Below, in pieces: positions 1 through 5,785 of a stretch of 5,785 bases of DNA. Source of the stretch: Actinomycetota bacterium. GTDB lineage: Bacteria > Actinomycetota > Actinomycetes > Nanopelagicales > Nanopelagicaceae. Below the pieces are notes generated by a model, which ran no database searches, was not told where the DNA came from, and saw nothing but the letters and a program-made list of their open reading frames with translations. Location of the stretch: the NCBI GenBank assembly GCA_009705185.1, contig WLCS01000069.1, positions 1-5,785 on the forward strand. Reading direction: 5' to 3'. Position numbers and translations under genes: made by a program. Position 1 is the first letter of the stretch; each line of letters begins with the position of its first letter.

Positions 1-723
1 ATTCTCGGTCATCTCTTTATAGAGAATGTCGAAATCGTTATCAAAATTCTTTACCGAAATTTGACCCGCGAAAATTGCATCTTCTAAGTCGTGTACAGAA
101 TATGCGCAGTCATCAGACCAATCCATAATCTGTGCCTCGATACATTGGCGACCAGTTGGCGCTGCCTGACGCACCCAGTTAAAGATTTCAACATCATCAT
201 CGTAGACGCCGAACTTGCGCGGATTTTCAGCACGCGGCCATGGATATTTCGTTGCTGCATCAAGTGATGCGCGAGTCAGATTGAGTCCTAAACTTTTTCC
301 GTTGCTATCAACAGTCTTTGCTTCTATGCGAGTAAGTAATCTAAAGCTTTGCGCATTACCTTCAAATCCCCCACAAGCTTGCGCAGCATCTGCAAGTGCT
401 TCTTCGCCGTTGTGACCAAATGGTGGATGCCCCATGTCATGTGAAAGACAAGCGGTTTCTAACAAATCAGGATCTGCACCTAGTGATTCACCAAGTTCGC
501 GGCCAATTTGAGCACATTCAAGTGAGTGAGATAAACGAGTACGTTGAAAATCATTCTCCCAAGGAACAGCAACTTGCGTTTTCGCAGCAAGACGACGGAG
601 GGCTGCAGAGTGAATTACTCGCGCGCGATCGCGCATAAATTCTGTGCGCCCGGGTCGCTTTGCAGGTTCATCCAGAAAGCGCTCTTGATCTGTTGCGCTG
701 TATCGAGCCTCAGATGAAGTCAT
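1..723 (-). CDS. dgt: Deoxyguanosinetriphosphate triphosphohydrolase (dNTPase, HD superfamily), 3' end outside window
   Basis: Cytosolic HD-domain enzyme that hydrolyses dNTPs to deoxynucleoside and tripolyphosphate, so it helps set the dNTP pool. Translating the reverse strand gives 241 open codons running off the left edge; the family is usually about 400 residues or more, so the C-terminal part is missing from view. Visible metal-site motifs are His66 (TRLSHSLEC), His95-Asp96 ([16 protein letters not shown]) and the Asp pair 204-205 ([15 protein letters not shown]), with the family segment EGNAQSFR at 121-128. All expected HD ligands are present. The ATG at 723 is preferred because TAAGG at 731-735 sits 7 nt upstream; an in-frame ATG at 729 lies too close to it. 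The gene starts inside the end of the DUF218 gene (14-nt overlap), so coupled translation is likely. In many actinobacteria dgt is followed by dnaG, which would lie outside the window. Confidence 0.93.
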   Translation of the reverse strand, partial: MTSSEARYSATDQERFLDEPAKRPGRTEFMRDRARVIHSAALRRLAAKTQVAVPWENDFQRTRLSHSLECAQIGRELGESLGADPDLLETACLSHDMGHPPFGHNGEEALADAAQACGGFEGNAQSFRLLTRIEAKTVDSNGKSLGLNLTRASLDAATKYPWPRAENPRKFGVYDDDVEIFNWVRQAAPTGRQCIEAQIMDWSDDCAYSVHDLEDAIFAGQISVKNFDNDFDILYKEMTEN

Positions 724-1366
724 GCACATACCTTACAAGCCCGCTATTAGTGAGGTGATCAGAGATATGAATGCCTCGTCTACCTAGTGTGATGTAGGCA
801 AGATAAGCGCCCGCTTCCCGAAAAAGATATCGGTAGCGGGATTTTTCAAGAGTATTGGGGCCAGTCTTAGCTGGAGAACATGTTGCAGTTGCTCCTAAAT
901 CATTTGCCATCGTCATTGCTCTTTGGCAATGGTAAGCATCTGTTGCAATGATGACGTTATATATTTTTCGGCTTTTCATTTCCTTTATGTACGCCTGTGT
1001 TTGCCTCAAAGTGTCGCGACCAACCGGAATCGAAATTATTCTCTTTGCAGAAATACCATGATGACGTAACCAATATTTTCCAGAAGCTGCTTCAGTTGTT
1101 CGATCTCCTGGTGCGCCTGCTCCAACAGTAATAATGAGGGGCGCATAACCTGCATCAAAATTCTTCTTCGCCTCCTCAAGGCGTCCAAGTAATACATCTC
1201 CGGGAGCACCATTTAGTTGCGCGGCGCCGGGTACAACAATTACCTCTGCTTTAGCCCGAAATGTTGGATTATGCGCAGAATTCCACGTTACAAATATTGC
1301 ATACGTAGGAATTATTACGACAACCGCGATTGCTAATGAAATAACTTTTCTGATTAATTTAAACAT
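710..1366 (-). CDS. YdcF/SanA-like DUF218 domain protein with N-terminal membrane anchor
   Basis: 218 residues. Residues about 9-27 form one hydrophobic segment preceded by Lys3, Arg6 and Lys7, which predicts an inside N-terminus and a domain outside the membrane. The rest matches the DUF218 (YdcF/SanA/ElyC) fold: the first strand and glycine turn at 41-48 (EVIVVPGA), Arg62 in LLGRLEEA, a glycine-rich turn at 82-88 followed by DRTTEAASG (88-96), Asp118-Thr119, and the [10 protein letters not shown] segment at 141-150 with the conserved His146 and Arg149. Relatives in E. coli (SanA, ElyC) affect envelope barrier or envelope-precursor metabolism, but the biochemical activity is not settled, so I give no reaction. 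The start codon shares one base with the dusB stop (TGATG) and AGG of AGGTGG at 1370-1375 lies 6 nt upstream. It is embedded between dusB and dgt; that it is an envelope protein is inference. Confidence 0.85.
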   Translation of the reverse strand: MFKLIRKVISLAIAVVVIIPTYAIFVTWNSAHNPTFRAKAEVIVVPGAAQLNGAPGDVLLGRLEEAKKNFDAGYAPLIITVGAGAPGDRTTEAASGKYWLRHHGISAKRIISIPVGRDTLRQTQAYIKEMKSRKIYNVIIATDAYHCQRAMTMANDLGATATCSPAKTGPNTLEKSRYRYLFREAGAYLAYITLGRRGIHISDHLTNSGLVRYVHDFI

Positions 1367-2532
1367 CAGCCACCTGAAAACATATCTTCTACATCTAAAT
1401 GAATCATTTCGTCAGGATCATTGAGCCATCCATCCGGCAAAGTGGGTGGTCTACCACTGCTTGTACGACCGCGGGGCTTTTCGCCAATTTCGACTGGATA
1501 TGGCTGCTCATCGAGTTGATTAAGGAGCGAGCGAAGTTCTGAGAGTGAACCAACCATTCCGAACTGTCTACGCAATTCTGAAGGAACACGGAAACCTTTG
1601 AGATACCAAGCCATATGTTTGCGTAAGTCGCGGCAGCCACGATCTTCGGATTCGAAGTAATCGACAATGAGTTCACCGTGGCGATACATCACTTCTCGCA
1701 CCTGGTGCAAAGAAGGCAATACTCGATTATTTCCACCGTTAAATGCATCTACTAAATCTGCGAATAACCACGGGCGCCCAAGACATCCACGGCCAACAAC
1801 AACACCTGCGCAACCTGTTTGGCGAACCATTTCAACACCATCTGCGCCAGACCAAATGTCCCCATTTCCAAGAACGGGTACACCAGTTGGTTTTAAATGC
1901 TCGACGAGATTTGCGATTGCAGACCAATCAGCTTTTCCTTCGTACATCTGTTGCGCTGTACGTGCATGAAGTGCAACCCACGCAACCCCAAGGTCTGCAG
2001 CAGATTTTGCTGCTTCTAAATATGTATGGTGGTCTGTATCAATACCGATCCGCATTTTGACGGTAACTGGAATTCCAAATGGTTTTGCATTTTCTACAGC
2101 TGCTTTAACAATTTCGCGAAAAAGATTTCTTTTATAAGGAAGAGCTGCTCCCCCACCTTTGCGAGTAACTTTTGGTACTGGGCATCCGAAATTCATATCA
2201 ATATGGTCAGCTAAATTTTCACGACCAATCATCTTTACGGCTTCGCCCATGTGGTGCGGGTCAACGCTATATAACTGCACCGAACGCGGCCATTCGCCCG
2301 CACCCGGTTCAATCATGCGAAGCGTTTCAGGAATTCTTTCTAGTAACGCGCGCGCAGTAACCATTTCGGAGACAAATAATCCTGCGCCTTGTTCACGACA
2401 GAGCATGCGAAATGGAGCGTTGGTAATTCCTGCCATGGGGGCAAGAACAACCGGCGGATCAACTAAGTGGACTCCATCTTTGAGCGGGAGTTGAAGTGGA
2501 TCTAGCAGCCGAGTAGTCGTGGCGCTAGCCAT
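1366..2532 (-). CDS. dusB: tRNA-dihydrouridine synthase, DusB-like
   Basis: FMN-dependent cytosolic enzyme that uses NADPH to reduce specific uridines in tRNA to dihydrouridine. The 388-residue protein has the family motifs in order: [17 protein letters not shown] (26-42, flavin-binding loop), [11 protein letters not shown] (112-122) with catalytic Cys117, VKMRIG (158-163), HART (189-192), LGNGDI (221-226) and [14 protein letters not shown] (244-257, FMN phosphate loop). A helical tRNA-binding region follows (about 275-345), then a tail with PRGR and LPDGWLNDP, which from memory is common in actinobacterial homologues. The start lies 31 nt inside the end of glyS. It is supported by a stop codon five codons upstream in frame, by no alternative start before the conserved core at about residue 26, and by a weak AGAAG upstream. 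Second gene of the glyS operon; two tRNA-acting genes in a row fits co-expression. The subfamily (DusB rather than A or C) is judged from sequence feel and context. Confidence 0.94.
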   Translation of the reverse strand: MASATTTRLLDPLQLPLKDGVHLVDPPVVLAPMAGITNAPFRMLCREQGAGLFVSEMVTARALLERIPETLRMIEPGAGEWPRSVQLYSVDPHHMGEAVKMIGRENLADHIDMNFGCPVPKVTRKGGGAALPYKRNLFREIVKAAVENAKPFGIPVTVKMRIGIDTDHHTYLEAAKSAADLGVAWVALHARTAQQMYEGKADWSAIANLVEHLKPTGVPVLGNGDIWSGADGVEMVRQTGCAGVVVGRGCLGRPWLFADLVDAFNGGNNRVLPSLHQVREVMYRHGELIVDYFESEDRGCRDLRKHMAWYLKGFRVPSELRRQFGMVGSLSELRSLLNQLDEQPYPVEIGEKPRGRTSSGRPPTLPDGWLNDPDEMIHLDVEDMFSGG

Positions 2533-3881
2533 GCTTCTACTTGGTCAATCGCAATGCGCTCTTGCGCCATTGTGTCGCGATCGCGAATTGTTACTGCATG
2601 GTCTTCAAGTGATTCGAAGTCAATAGTGATGCAGTACGGAGTTCCAATTTCATCTTGGCGGCGATAGCGACGGCCGATTGCACCCGAATCATCAAAATCA
2701 ATATTCCAATTCTTACGAAGCTGCGCAGCTAAATCGCGTGCTTTAGGTGATAGATCAGCATTACGTGAAAGTGGAAGCACGGCAGCCTTTACAGGTGCAA
2801 TGCGGTGATCAAACTTCATCACAGCACGCTTTTCCATCTCGCCCTTTGCATTAGGTGCTTCATCTTCTGTGTATGCATCCATCATGAATGTCAGCGCACA
2901 GCGATCTACACCAGCTGCAGGTTCGATAACAAAAGGAGTCCATCTTTCATTCTTCTCTTGATCAAAGTATGAGAGATCTTTTCCAGATGCTGCAGAGTGC
3001 GCCTTAAGATCGAAGTCGGTGCGGTTAGCAATTCCTTCGAGCTCGCCCCACTCGGTGCCGTTGAATTCGAATTTGTACTCGATATCTGTTGTGCCCTTTG
3101 AATAATGCGAGAGCTTCTCTTTTGGATGCTCGAAAAGGCGAAGACGCTCTGGATTGATTCCAAGATCTTTATACCAATTGAGGCGAGTTTCAATCCAATA
3201 CTTATGCCACTCTTCATCTGTTCCTGGAACAACGAAAAATTCCATCTCCATCTGCTCAAATTCACGAGTACGGAAGATGAAGTTTCCAGGAGTAATTTCA
3301 TTACGGAAAGACTTACCAATCTGGCCAATACCAAATGGTGGCTTCTTACGTGAAGTAGTCATTACTTGATCAAAGTTAATAAAAATTCCTTGCGCAGTTT
3401 CAGGGCGCAGATAAGCAAGACCTGATTCATCTTCAACTGGTCCAAGGAATGTTTTAAGCAGTCCAGAGAATTGCTTTGGTGTTGTGAATTGACCTTTGTT
3501 TCCGCATGCAGGGCAGTTCATATCAGCAAGTGAATCAAGCTTCTTCTTATGCTTTGCTTCGTACTGCTCTTCAAGATGATCTGCGCGATAACGCTTATGA
3601 CATGCAGTGCACTCTGTAAGCGGATCACTAAATGTTGCAACGTGACCTGATGCTTCCCACACTTCGCGCGCAAGAATGACAGATGAATCGAGACCGACTA
3701 CATCTTCACGGCCCATCACCATGGACTTCCACCATTGGCGCTTTACATTGTTTTTGACTTCAACTCCGAGGGGACCATAATCCCATGAGGCGCGAAGGCC
3801 GCCATAAATTTCAGATGACGGGAATACAAATCCACGTCGCTTCGAGAGTGAAACAATATTTTCTAAACGGTCTACGGCCAT
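2502..3881 (-). CDS. glyS: Glycyl-tRNA synthetase, alpha2 (dimeric) class II type
   Basis: Charges tRNA-Gly with glycine using ATP in the cytosol; essential for translation. The 459 residues match the single-polypeptide eukaryote-like/actinobacterial form, not the glyQ/glyS alpha-beta form. The N-terminal part has [20 protein letters not shown] (14-33) and DYGPLG (34-39). Two CxxC pairs, Cys91/Cys94 and Cys123/Cys126, form a likely zinc-ribbon insertion. Next come [10 protein letters not shown] (158-167), class II motif 2 at about 190-216 ([10 protein letters not shown], then [14 protein letters not shown]), and motif 3 at about 320-333 ([14 protein letters not shown]). The HGTP-type anticodon-binding domain covers about 362-455, and the C-terminus reads APRLLGC, typical of the family as I remember it. 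The start has GAGGA at 3889-3893, 7 nt from the ATG. First gene of a tightly overlapping minus-strand operon; the leader holds a perfect dyad, described separately. Confidence 0.97.
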   Translation of the reverse strand: MAVDRLENIVSLSKRRGFVFPSSEIYGGLRASWDYGPLGVEVKNNVKRQWWKSMVMGREDVVGLDSSVILAREVWEASGHVATFSDPLTECTACHKRYRADHLEEQYEAKHKKKLDSLADMNCPACGNKGQFTTPKQFSGLLKTFLGPVEDESGLAYLRPETAQGIFINFDQVMTTSRKKPPFGIGQIGKSFRNEITPGNFIFRTREFEQMEMEFFVVPGTDEEWHKYWIETRLNWYKDLGINPERLRLFEHPKEKLSHYSKGTTDIEYKFEFNGTEWGELEGIANRTDFDLKAHSAASGKDLSYFDQEKNERWTPFVIEPAAGVDRCALTFMMDAYTEDEAPNAKGEMEKRAVMKFDHRIAPVKAAVLPLSRNADLSPKARDLAAQLRKNWNIDFDDSGAIGRRYRRQDEIGTPYCITIDFESLEDHAVTIRDRDTMAQERIAIDQVEAWLAPRLLGC

Positions 3882-3888
3882 CTTAAAA

Positions 3889-3893
3889 TCCTC
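3889..3893 (-). promoter_or_regulatory. Ribosome binding site of glyS
   Basis: GAGGA on the minus strand with 7 nt to the glyS ATG at 3881. It is the clearest Shine-Dalgarno in the window and confirms the glyS start. Only 2 nt separate it from the inner edge of the 3896-3916 dyad, so a folded leader hairpin would crowd the ribosome. Confidence 0.8.
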
Positions 3894-3895
3894 AT

Positions 3896-3916
3896 CCGGC
3901 TAATTTACTTAGCCGG
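3896..3916 (-). promoter_or_regulatory. Perfect 8-5-8 inverted repeat upstream of glyS: operator or leader hairpin
   Basis: CCGGCTAA (3896-3903), five-base spacer TTTAC, then TTAGCCGG (3909-3916): a perfect 8-bp dyad. Read on the glyS strand it is a stable stem with a GTAAA loop, ending 14 nt before the ATG. The same strand carries TAAATT (3907-3902), which fits the TANNNT -10 consensus, so the dyad could instead be a repressor operator centred on the glyS promoter; in that case transcription would begin near 3895 and the RNA would lack the stem. A third copy of the half-site, CCGGCT, lies at 3932-3937 and could pair with the 3911-3916 arm. There is no U-run, so it is not a convincing terminator. 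That the repeat exists is certain; its role is inference. Confidence 0.6.
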
Positions 3917-3948
3917 TGAAATTGAGCTAGTCCGGCTGGCTGTCGGCG

Positions 3949-3966
3949 AAAAGCAACGGTCGTTGC
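3949..3966 (-). terminator. Weak intrinsic terminator-like palindrome after the ABM gene
   Basis: On the minus strand GCAACG, two bases AC, CGTTGC (3966-3953) is followed directly by TTTT (3952-3949). It starts 10 nt after the ABM stop codon. Because the central two bases are too few to form a loop, the RNA stem would be 5 bp with a GACC tetraloop. The stem is short and the U-run has only four bases, so termination would be partial at best, and read-through into glyS is plausible. The same 14 bp could equally be a protein-binding palindrome. Confidence 0.4.
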
Positions 3967-3976
3967 AATCGTGCGC

Positions 3977-4252
3977 TTAGTTTATCTCGTAAGCCCCTGG
4001 TTCATCAATTGCGCGTGCGAGTAGCGGAATAGCTTCTAATTTCGTACGCATCGCACTTAAGGCTCTGCGATATGAACCGACATTTTCCCAACGAGTGACG
4101 AGTGCCCACAAATTTGTATCATCTAAATTTTGACCATACTCACCATCGATAAATCCAACGCAGGATGCAAGGGCTTCGTAGGCAGTTTTTATATCTTTTT
4201 CGAAATCTGCGCTCTCAGATAAAGGAACTTCGAAGCGAGCAATAGCGATCAT
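3977..4252 (-). CDS. Small ABM-like (antibiotic biosynthesis monooxygenase fold) protein
   Basis: 91 residues, about the length of one dimeric alpha/beta-barrel (ferredoxin-like) ABM domain. The N-terminal strand is MIAIARFEV, followed by a helix (about 14-30), a GFIDGEYGQN turn (33-42), and the conserved-looking core DDTNLWALVTRWENVGSYRRALSA (44-67) with Trp49 and Trp55, then a C-terminal EPGAYE strand. No signal peptide or membrane segment, so it should be cytosolic. ABM-fold proteins range from quinone-forming monooxygenases to haem-degrading enzymes and proteins of unknown role; nothing here fixes the substrate and the family name should not be read as antibiotic synthesis. There is no Shine-Dalgarno; TACTCT 6 nt before the ATG suggests a leaderless transcript. 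It is divergent from the ZIP transporter gene and lies on the same strand as glyS, 95 bp upstream of it. Confidence 0.75.
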   Translation of the reverse strand: MIAIARFEVPLSESADFEKDIKTAYEALASCVGFIDGEYGQNLDDTNLWALVTRWENVGSYRRALSAMRTKLEAIPLLARAIDEPGAYEIN

Positions 4253-4258
4253 GAGCCA

Positions 4259-4264
4259 AGAGTA
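4259..4264 (-). promoter_or_regulatory. Putative -10 element for a leaderless ABM transcript
   Basis: TACTCT on the minus strand matches the actinobacterial TANNNT -10 consensus, and exactly 6 nt separate it from the ABM ATG, so the RNA would begin at or next to the start codon. This agrees with the absence of any purine-rich ribosome binding site. No recognisable -35 hexamer is seen at 16-18 bp. Confidence 0.5.
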
Positions 4265-4271
4265 ATGCCGG

Positions 4272-4277
4272 TATCCT
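4272..4277 (+). promoter_or_regulatory. Putative -10 element for a leaderless ZIP transporter transcript
   Basis: TATCCT matches TANNNT and ends 7 nt before the ATG at 4285, the spacing expected if transcription starts on the A of the start codon. No Shine-Dalgarno lies in the 20 nt before the ATG. The corresponding -35 region falls on the first codon of the divergent ABM gene and shows no consensus. Confidence 0.5.
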
Positions 4278-4284
4278 TGCTCCT

Positions 4285-5019
4285 ATGAACATCGCCATCG
4301 TCTTTGCGGCAATCACAGTGCTTGCCACCACCTTTGGCGGATACGTCGCTCTCAAATCTTCTGACAGATTCCATCTCATACTGGGACTTTCTGCAGGGTT
4401 GTTGCTCGGCTTAGTTGGATTTGATTTGTTACCTGAAGTCTTTGAAATGAATACCGCATCAATCGGTGGCATTCGAACTGTTTCGTTGGCAATTCTTGTT
4501 GGGTTCTTATCACTACATATTATTGAAGGAATATTTGGTGGGCACGAGCCTGCCGAATCCGATTACGGCCACGATCACGAACATCACAACATCGCTGGCA
4601 CATTGGGCGCAGTTGCTATGGGTGGCCATGTATTCCTTGATGGCGTTGGTTTAGGTGTCGCATTCAAAGTGAGTAACTCACTTGGCTACGCAGTATTTCT
4701 TGCGGTGCTTGTTCACGCATTTAGCGATGGCCTCAACACAGTTTCACTTATTGTAAAGAGTGGAAATTGGACTAAGAAGAGTGTGCGTCTTCTGGCAATC
4801 GATGCGGTAGCTCGCATTGGTGGAGCAAGTCTTGGAACTTATCTTGTACTTAATGATTCTCTTCTTGCTTTGTACTTAGCTCTCTTTACAGGTTTCGTTA
4901 TCTACCTTGCGACTTCACATATCTTGCCTGAAGCGCATTCTCGCCATTCATCACGTTGGACATTTTTTGCAACTATCTGCGGAGTTCTAATTATGTGGGG
5001 CGTTGTAGCTTCCCTGTAA
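4285..5019 (+). CDS. ZIP-family divalent metal transporter (probable zinc importer)
   Basis: Integral membrane protein of 244 residues with eight predicted hydrophobic segments (about 2-23, 30-50, 65-84, 105-128, 133-156, 167-188, 191-215, 225-243), the ZIP topology. A histidine-rich loop between segments 3 and 4 has His87, His96, His98, His100 and His101, as in many ZIP proteins. Segment 4 carries HVFLDG (His115, Asp119) and segment 5 HAFSDG (His144, Asp148); the usual ZIP metal site has HxxxE in both. FDLLPE (46-51) and SHILPEAH (211-218) add further polar and acidic residues within the membrane. Import of zinc or a similar metal into the cytosol is the family role; the exact metal cannot be read. 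It is the only complete plus-strand gene, divergent from the ABM gene and ending 3 bp from the convergent uppS. The start is chosen because segment 1 begins at once and TATCCT is correctly placed for a leaderless start. Confidence 0.88.
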   Translation: MNIAIVFAAITVLATTFGGYVALKSSDRFHLILGLSAGLLLGLVGFDLLPEVFEMNTASIGGIRTVSLAILVGFLSLHIIEGIFGGHEPAESDYGHDHEHHNIAGTLGAVAMGGHVFLDGVGLGVAFKVSNSLGYAVFLAVLVHAFSDGLNTVSLIVKSGNWTKKSVRLLAIDAVARIGGASLGTYLVLNDSLLALYLALFTGFVIYLATSHILPEAHSRHSSRWTFFATICGVLIMWGVVASL

Positions 5020-5022
5020 AAA

Positions 5023-5739
5023 CTACGCTTTCCCAAACCTTCTGTCTCTGCACGAATATTCTTCGATAGCTTTCCACAACAGTGCTGGCGTCATGTCTGG
5101 CCAGAGCACATCCATAAAGACGAACTCTGCATACGTCGATTGCCAAGGCAAGAAATTACTTGTGCGTTGCTCGCCAGATGACCGCAGGAACATATCGACA
5201 TCGCGCATCTTTGGTGAATAAAGGTATTTCTCGATAGTTTTTTCTGTAATTGAATTTGGCTTTAATTTTCCACGTTTCACATCGCGGGCAAGTTCTGTTG
5301 CTGCATCAACAAGTTCAGCGCGACCACCGTAATTAACACACATGTTTAAGGTCAAAACCTTATTTTTCTTCGTTAACTCTTCAGCCTCTTCAAGCTCTTC
5401 AATCACGCTTTTCCAGAGCCTTTGCGGACGGCCAATCCATTGCACTTTAACGCCCATCTCATTGAGTCGATCTCTGCGATTTCTTAATACATCGCGGCTG
5501 TAACCCATAAGAAATTTCACTTCTTCAGGAGTACGTTTCCAATTTTCTGTTGAGAATGCATATGCGCTTAATTCTTTAACACCAAAACCAATTGCTGCTT
5601 CAACTAAATCAAAGAGAACTTTTTCGCCAGCTTCATGTCCTGCTGTGCGGGCAAGACCGCGTTCTTTCGCCCAACGCCCATTTCCATCCATCACGATGGC
5701 TATGTGCGCAGGAACTTCAATCTTTTCTGCTTTGCTCAT
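5023..5739 (-). CDS. uppS: Isoprenyl transferase / polyprenyl diphosphate synthase (UppS family)
   Basis: Cis-prenyltransferase that condenses isopentenyl diphosphate onto an allylic primer to make the polyprenyl diphosphate used as lipid carrier for peptidoglycan and other wall polymers; acts at the cytoplasmic face of the membrane. The 238 residues are full family length. Motifs: MDGNGRWA (17-24) with catalytic Asp18, GHEAG (34-38), AFSTENW (61-67), NYGGRAE (136-142), then [14 protein letters not shown] (186-199) and TYAEF (202-206) with the Mg-linked Glu205, and RDRRFG (231-236). By position it corresponds to the long-chain synthase near recO (Rv2361c in M. tuberculosis, recalled), so the product may be decaprenyl rather than undecaprenyl diphosphate; the sequence alone does not settle chain length. 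GGAG lies 5 nt before the ATG, and the ATG overlaps the recO stop (ATGA), indicating coupling. Confidence 0.96.
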   Translation of the reverse strand: MSKAEKIEVPAHIAIVMDGNGRWAKERGLARTAGHEAGEKVLFDLVEAAIGFGVKELSAYAFSTENWKRTPEEVKFLMGYSRDVLRNRRDRLNEMGVKVQWIGRPQRLWKSVIEELEEAEELTKKNKVLTLNMCVNYGGRAELVDAATELARDVKRGKLKPNSITEKTIEKYLYSPKMRDVDMFLRSSGEQRTSNFLPWQSTYAEFVFMDVLWPDMTPALLWKAIEEYSCRDRRFGKA

Positions 5740-5785
5740 GCTCTCTCCACCATCGGCAAACTACGAAGTCCGCGTTCAAGGTGCC
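5736..5785 (-). CDS. recO: DNA repair protein RecO, C-terminal end only
   Basis: The last 15 codons and stop of a minus-strand gene entering from the right edge. Reverse-strand translation gives [15 protein letters not shown] then TGA; the [10 protein letters not shown] pattern is the usual C-terminal end of actinobacterial RecO as I remember it. The stop overlaps the uppS start by 4 nt (ATGA), as expected for the common recO-uppS pair. RecO binds ssDNA and with RecR helps load RecA during gap repair. Identification rests on this short tail plus synteny. Confidence 0.72.
   Translation of the reverse strand, partial: HLERGLRSLPMVERA

Noticed and set aside
215..638. Two short plus-strand reading frames (215-415 and 396-638)
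   Set aside because: Both are antisense to dgt, whose HD motifs are clear in the minus frame; the products have no recognisable domain.
721..729. Alternative dgt start at 729
   Set aside because: In frame, but only 1-2 nt from the AAGG sequence, while the ATG at 723 has a normal 7-nt spacing.
1404..2494. Several short open frames on both strands inside dusB
   Set aside because: The dusB frame carries the complete Dus motif series; the others show no family features and no good ribosome sites.
2906..3369. Short open frames inside glyS on both strands
   Set aside because: They lie over class II motif 2 of GlyRS and have no domain signal of their own.
3882..3976. T-box, glycine riboswitch or tRNA remnant before glyS
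   Set aside because: A TAGCTCAATT stretch (about 3930-3921) resembles a tRNA D-arm, but there is no T-arm GTTCGA, no acceptor pairing and no T-box antiterminator consensus; 95 bp is too short for a full T-box or a tandem glycine riboswitch.
4215..4654. Minus-strand frame 4215-4472 and plus-strand frame 4466-4654 over the ZIP gene
   Set aside because: The ZIP frame has the eight hydrophobic segments and metal motifs; the other frames are by-products.
1..5785. Mobile element, CRISPR array, toxin-antitoxin or defence system
   Set aside because: No transposase or integrase, no repeat-spacer pattern and no terminal repeats were seen; all but about 130 bp is covered by recognisable or well-formed genes.

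Overview
This window looks like a housekeeping segment of an actinobacterial chromosome. The base composition seems only moderate by eye, not the very high GC of Streptomyces or Mycobacterium. With small genes, short or overlapping junctions and a recO-uppS / glyS neighbourhood, this suggests a streamlined lineage such as the freshwater acI group (Nanopelagicales). That placement is an inference from gene content, order and composition only. Nothing looks like a mobile element, phage, CRISPR array or foreign island.

From right to left on the minus strand, the last 15 codons of recO overlap the start of uppS (isoprenyl diphosphate synthase for the cell-wall lipid carrier). uppS converges, with a 3-bp gap, on a plus-strand ZIP-family metal transporter. 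The transporter is divergent from a small ABM-fold protein gene across only 32 bp, and both genes appear to be transcribed as leaderless mRNAs. Next, after a weak terminator-like palindrome, comes a 95-bp intergenic region with a perfect 21-bp dyad. It precedes a tightly packed minus-strand operon: glyS (glycyl-tRNA synthetase), dusB (tRNA dihydrouridine synthase), a DUF218/YdcF-like membrane-anchored protein, and dgt (dNTP triphosphohydrolase), which runs off the left edge.

The operon genes overlap by 31, 1 and 14 bases and are probably translationally coupled. glyS and dusB both act on tRNA, dgt acts on the nucleotide pool, and the DUF218 protein is probably an envelope protein. As recalled from other Actinobacteria, the space between glyS and uppS often carries zinc genes (zur with smtB in Mycobacterium tuberculosis, zur with a znu-type transporter in Streptomyces). 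The ZIP gene here fits as a one-gene zinc importer in the same slot.

I see no new multi-gene system. The points most worth a second look are the dyad and third half-site upstream of glyS, the compact divergent leaderless promoter pair, and the aspartate-for-glutamate metal sites of the ZIP protein.
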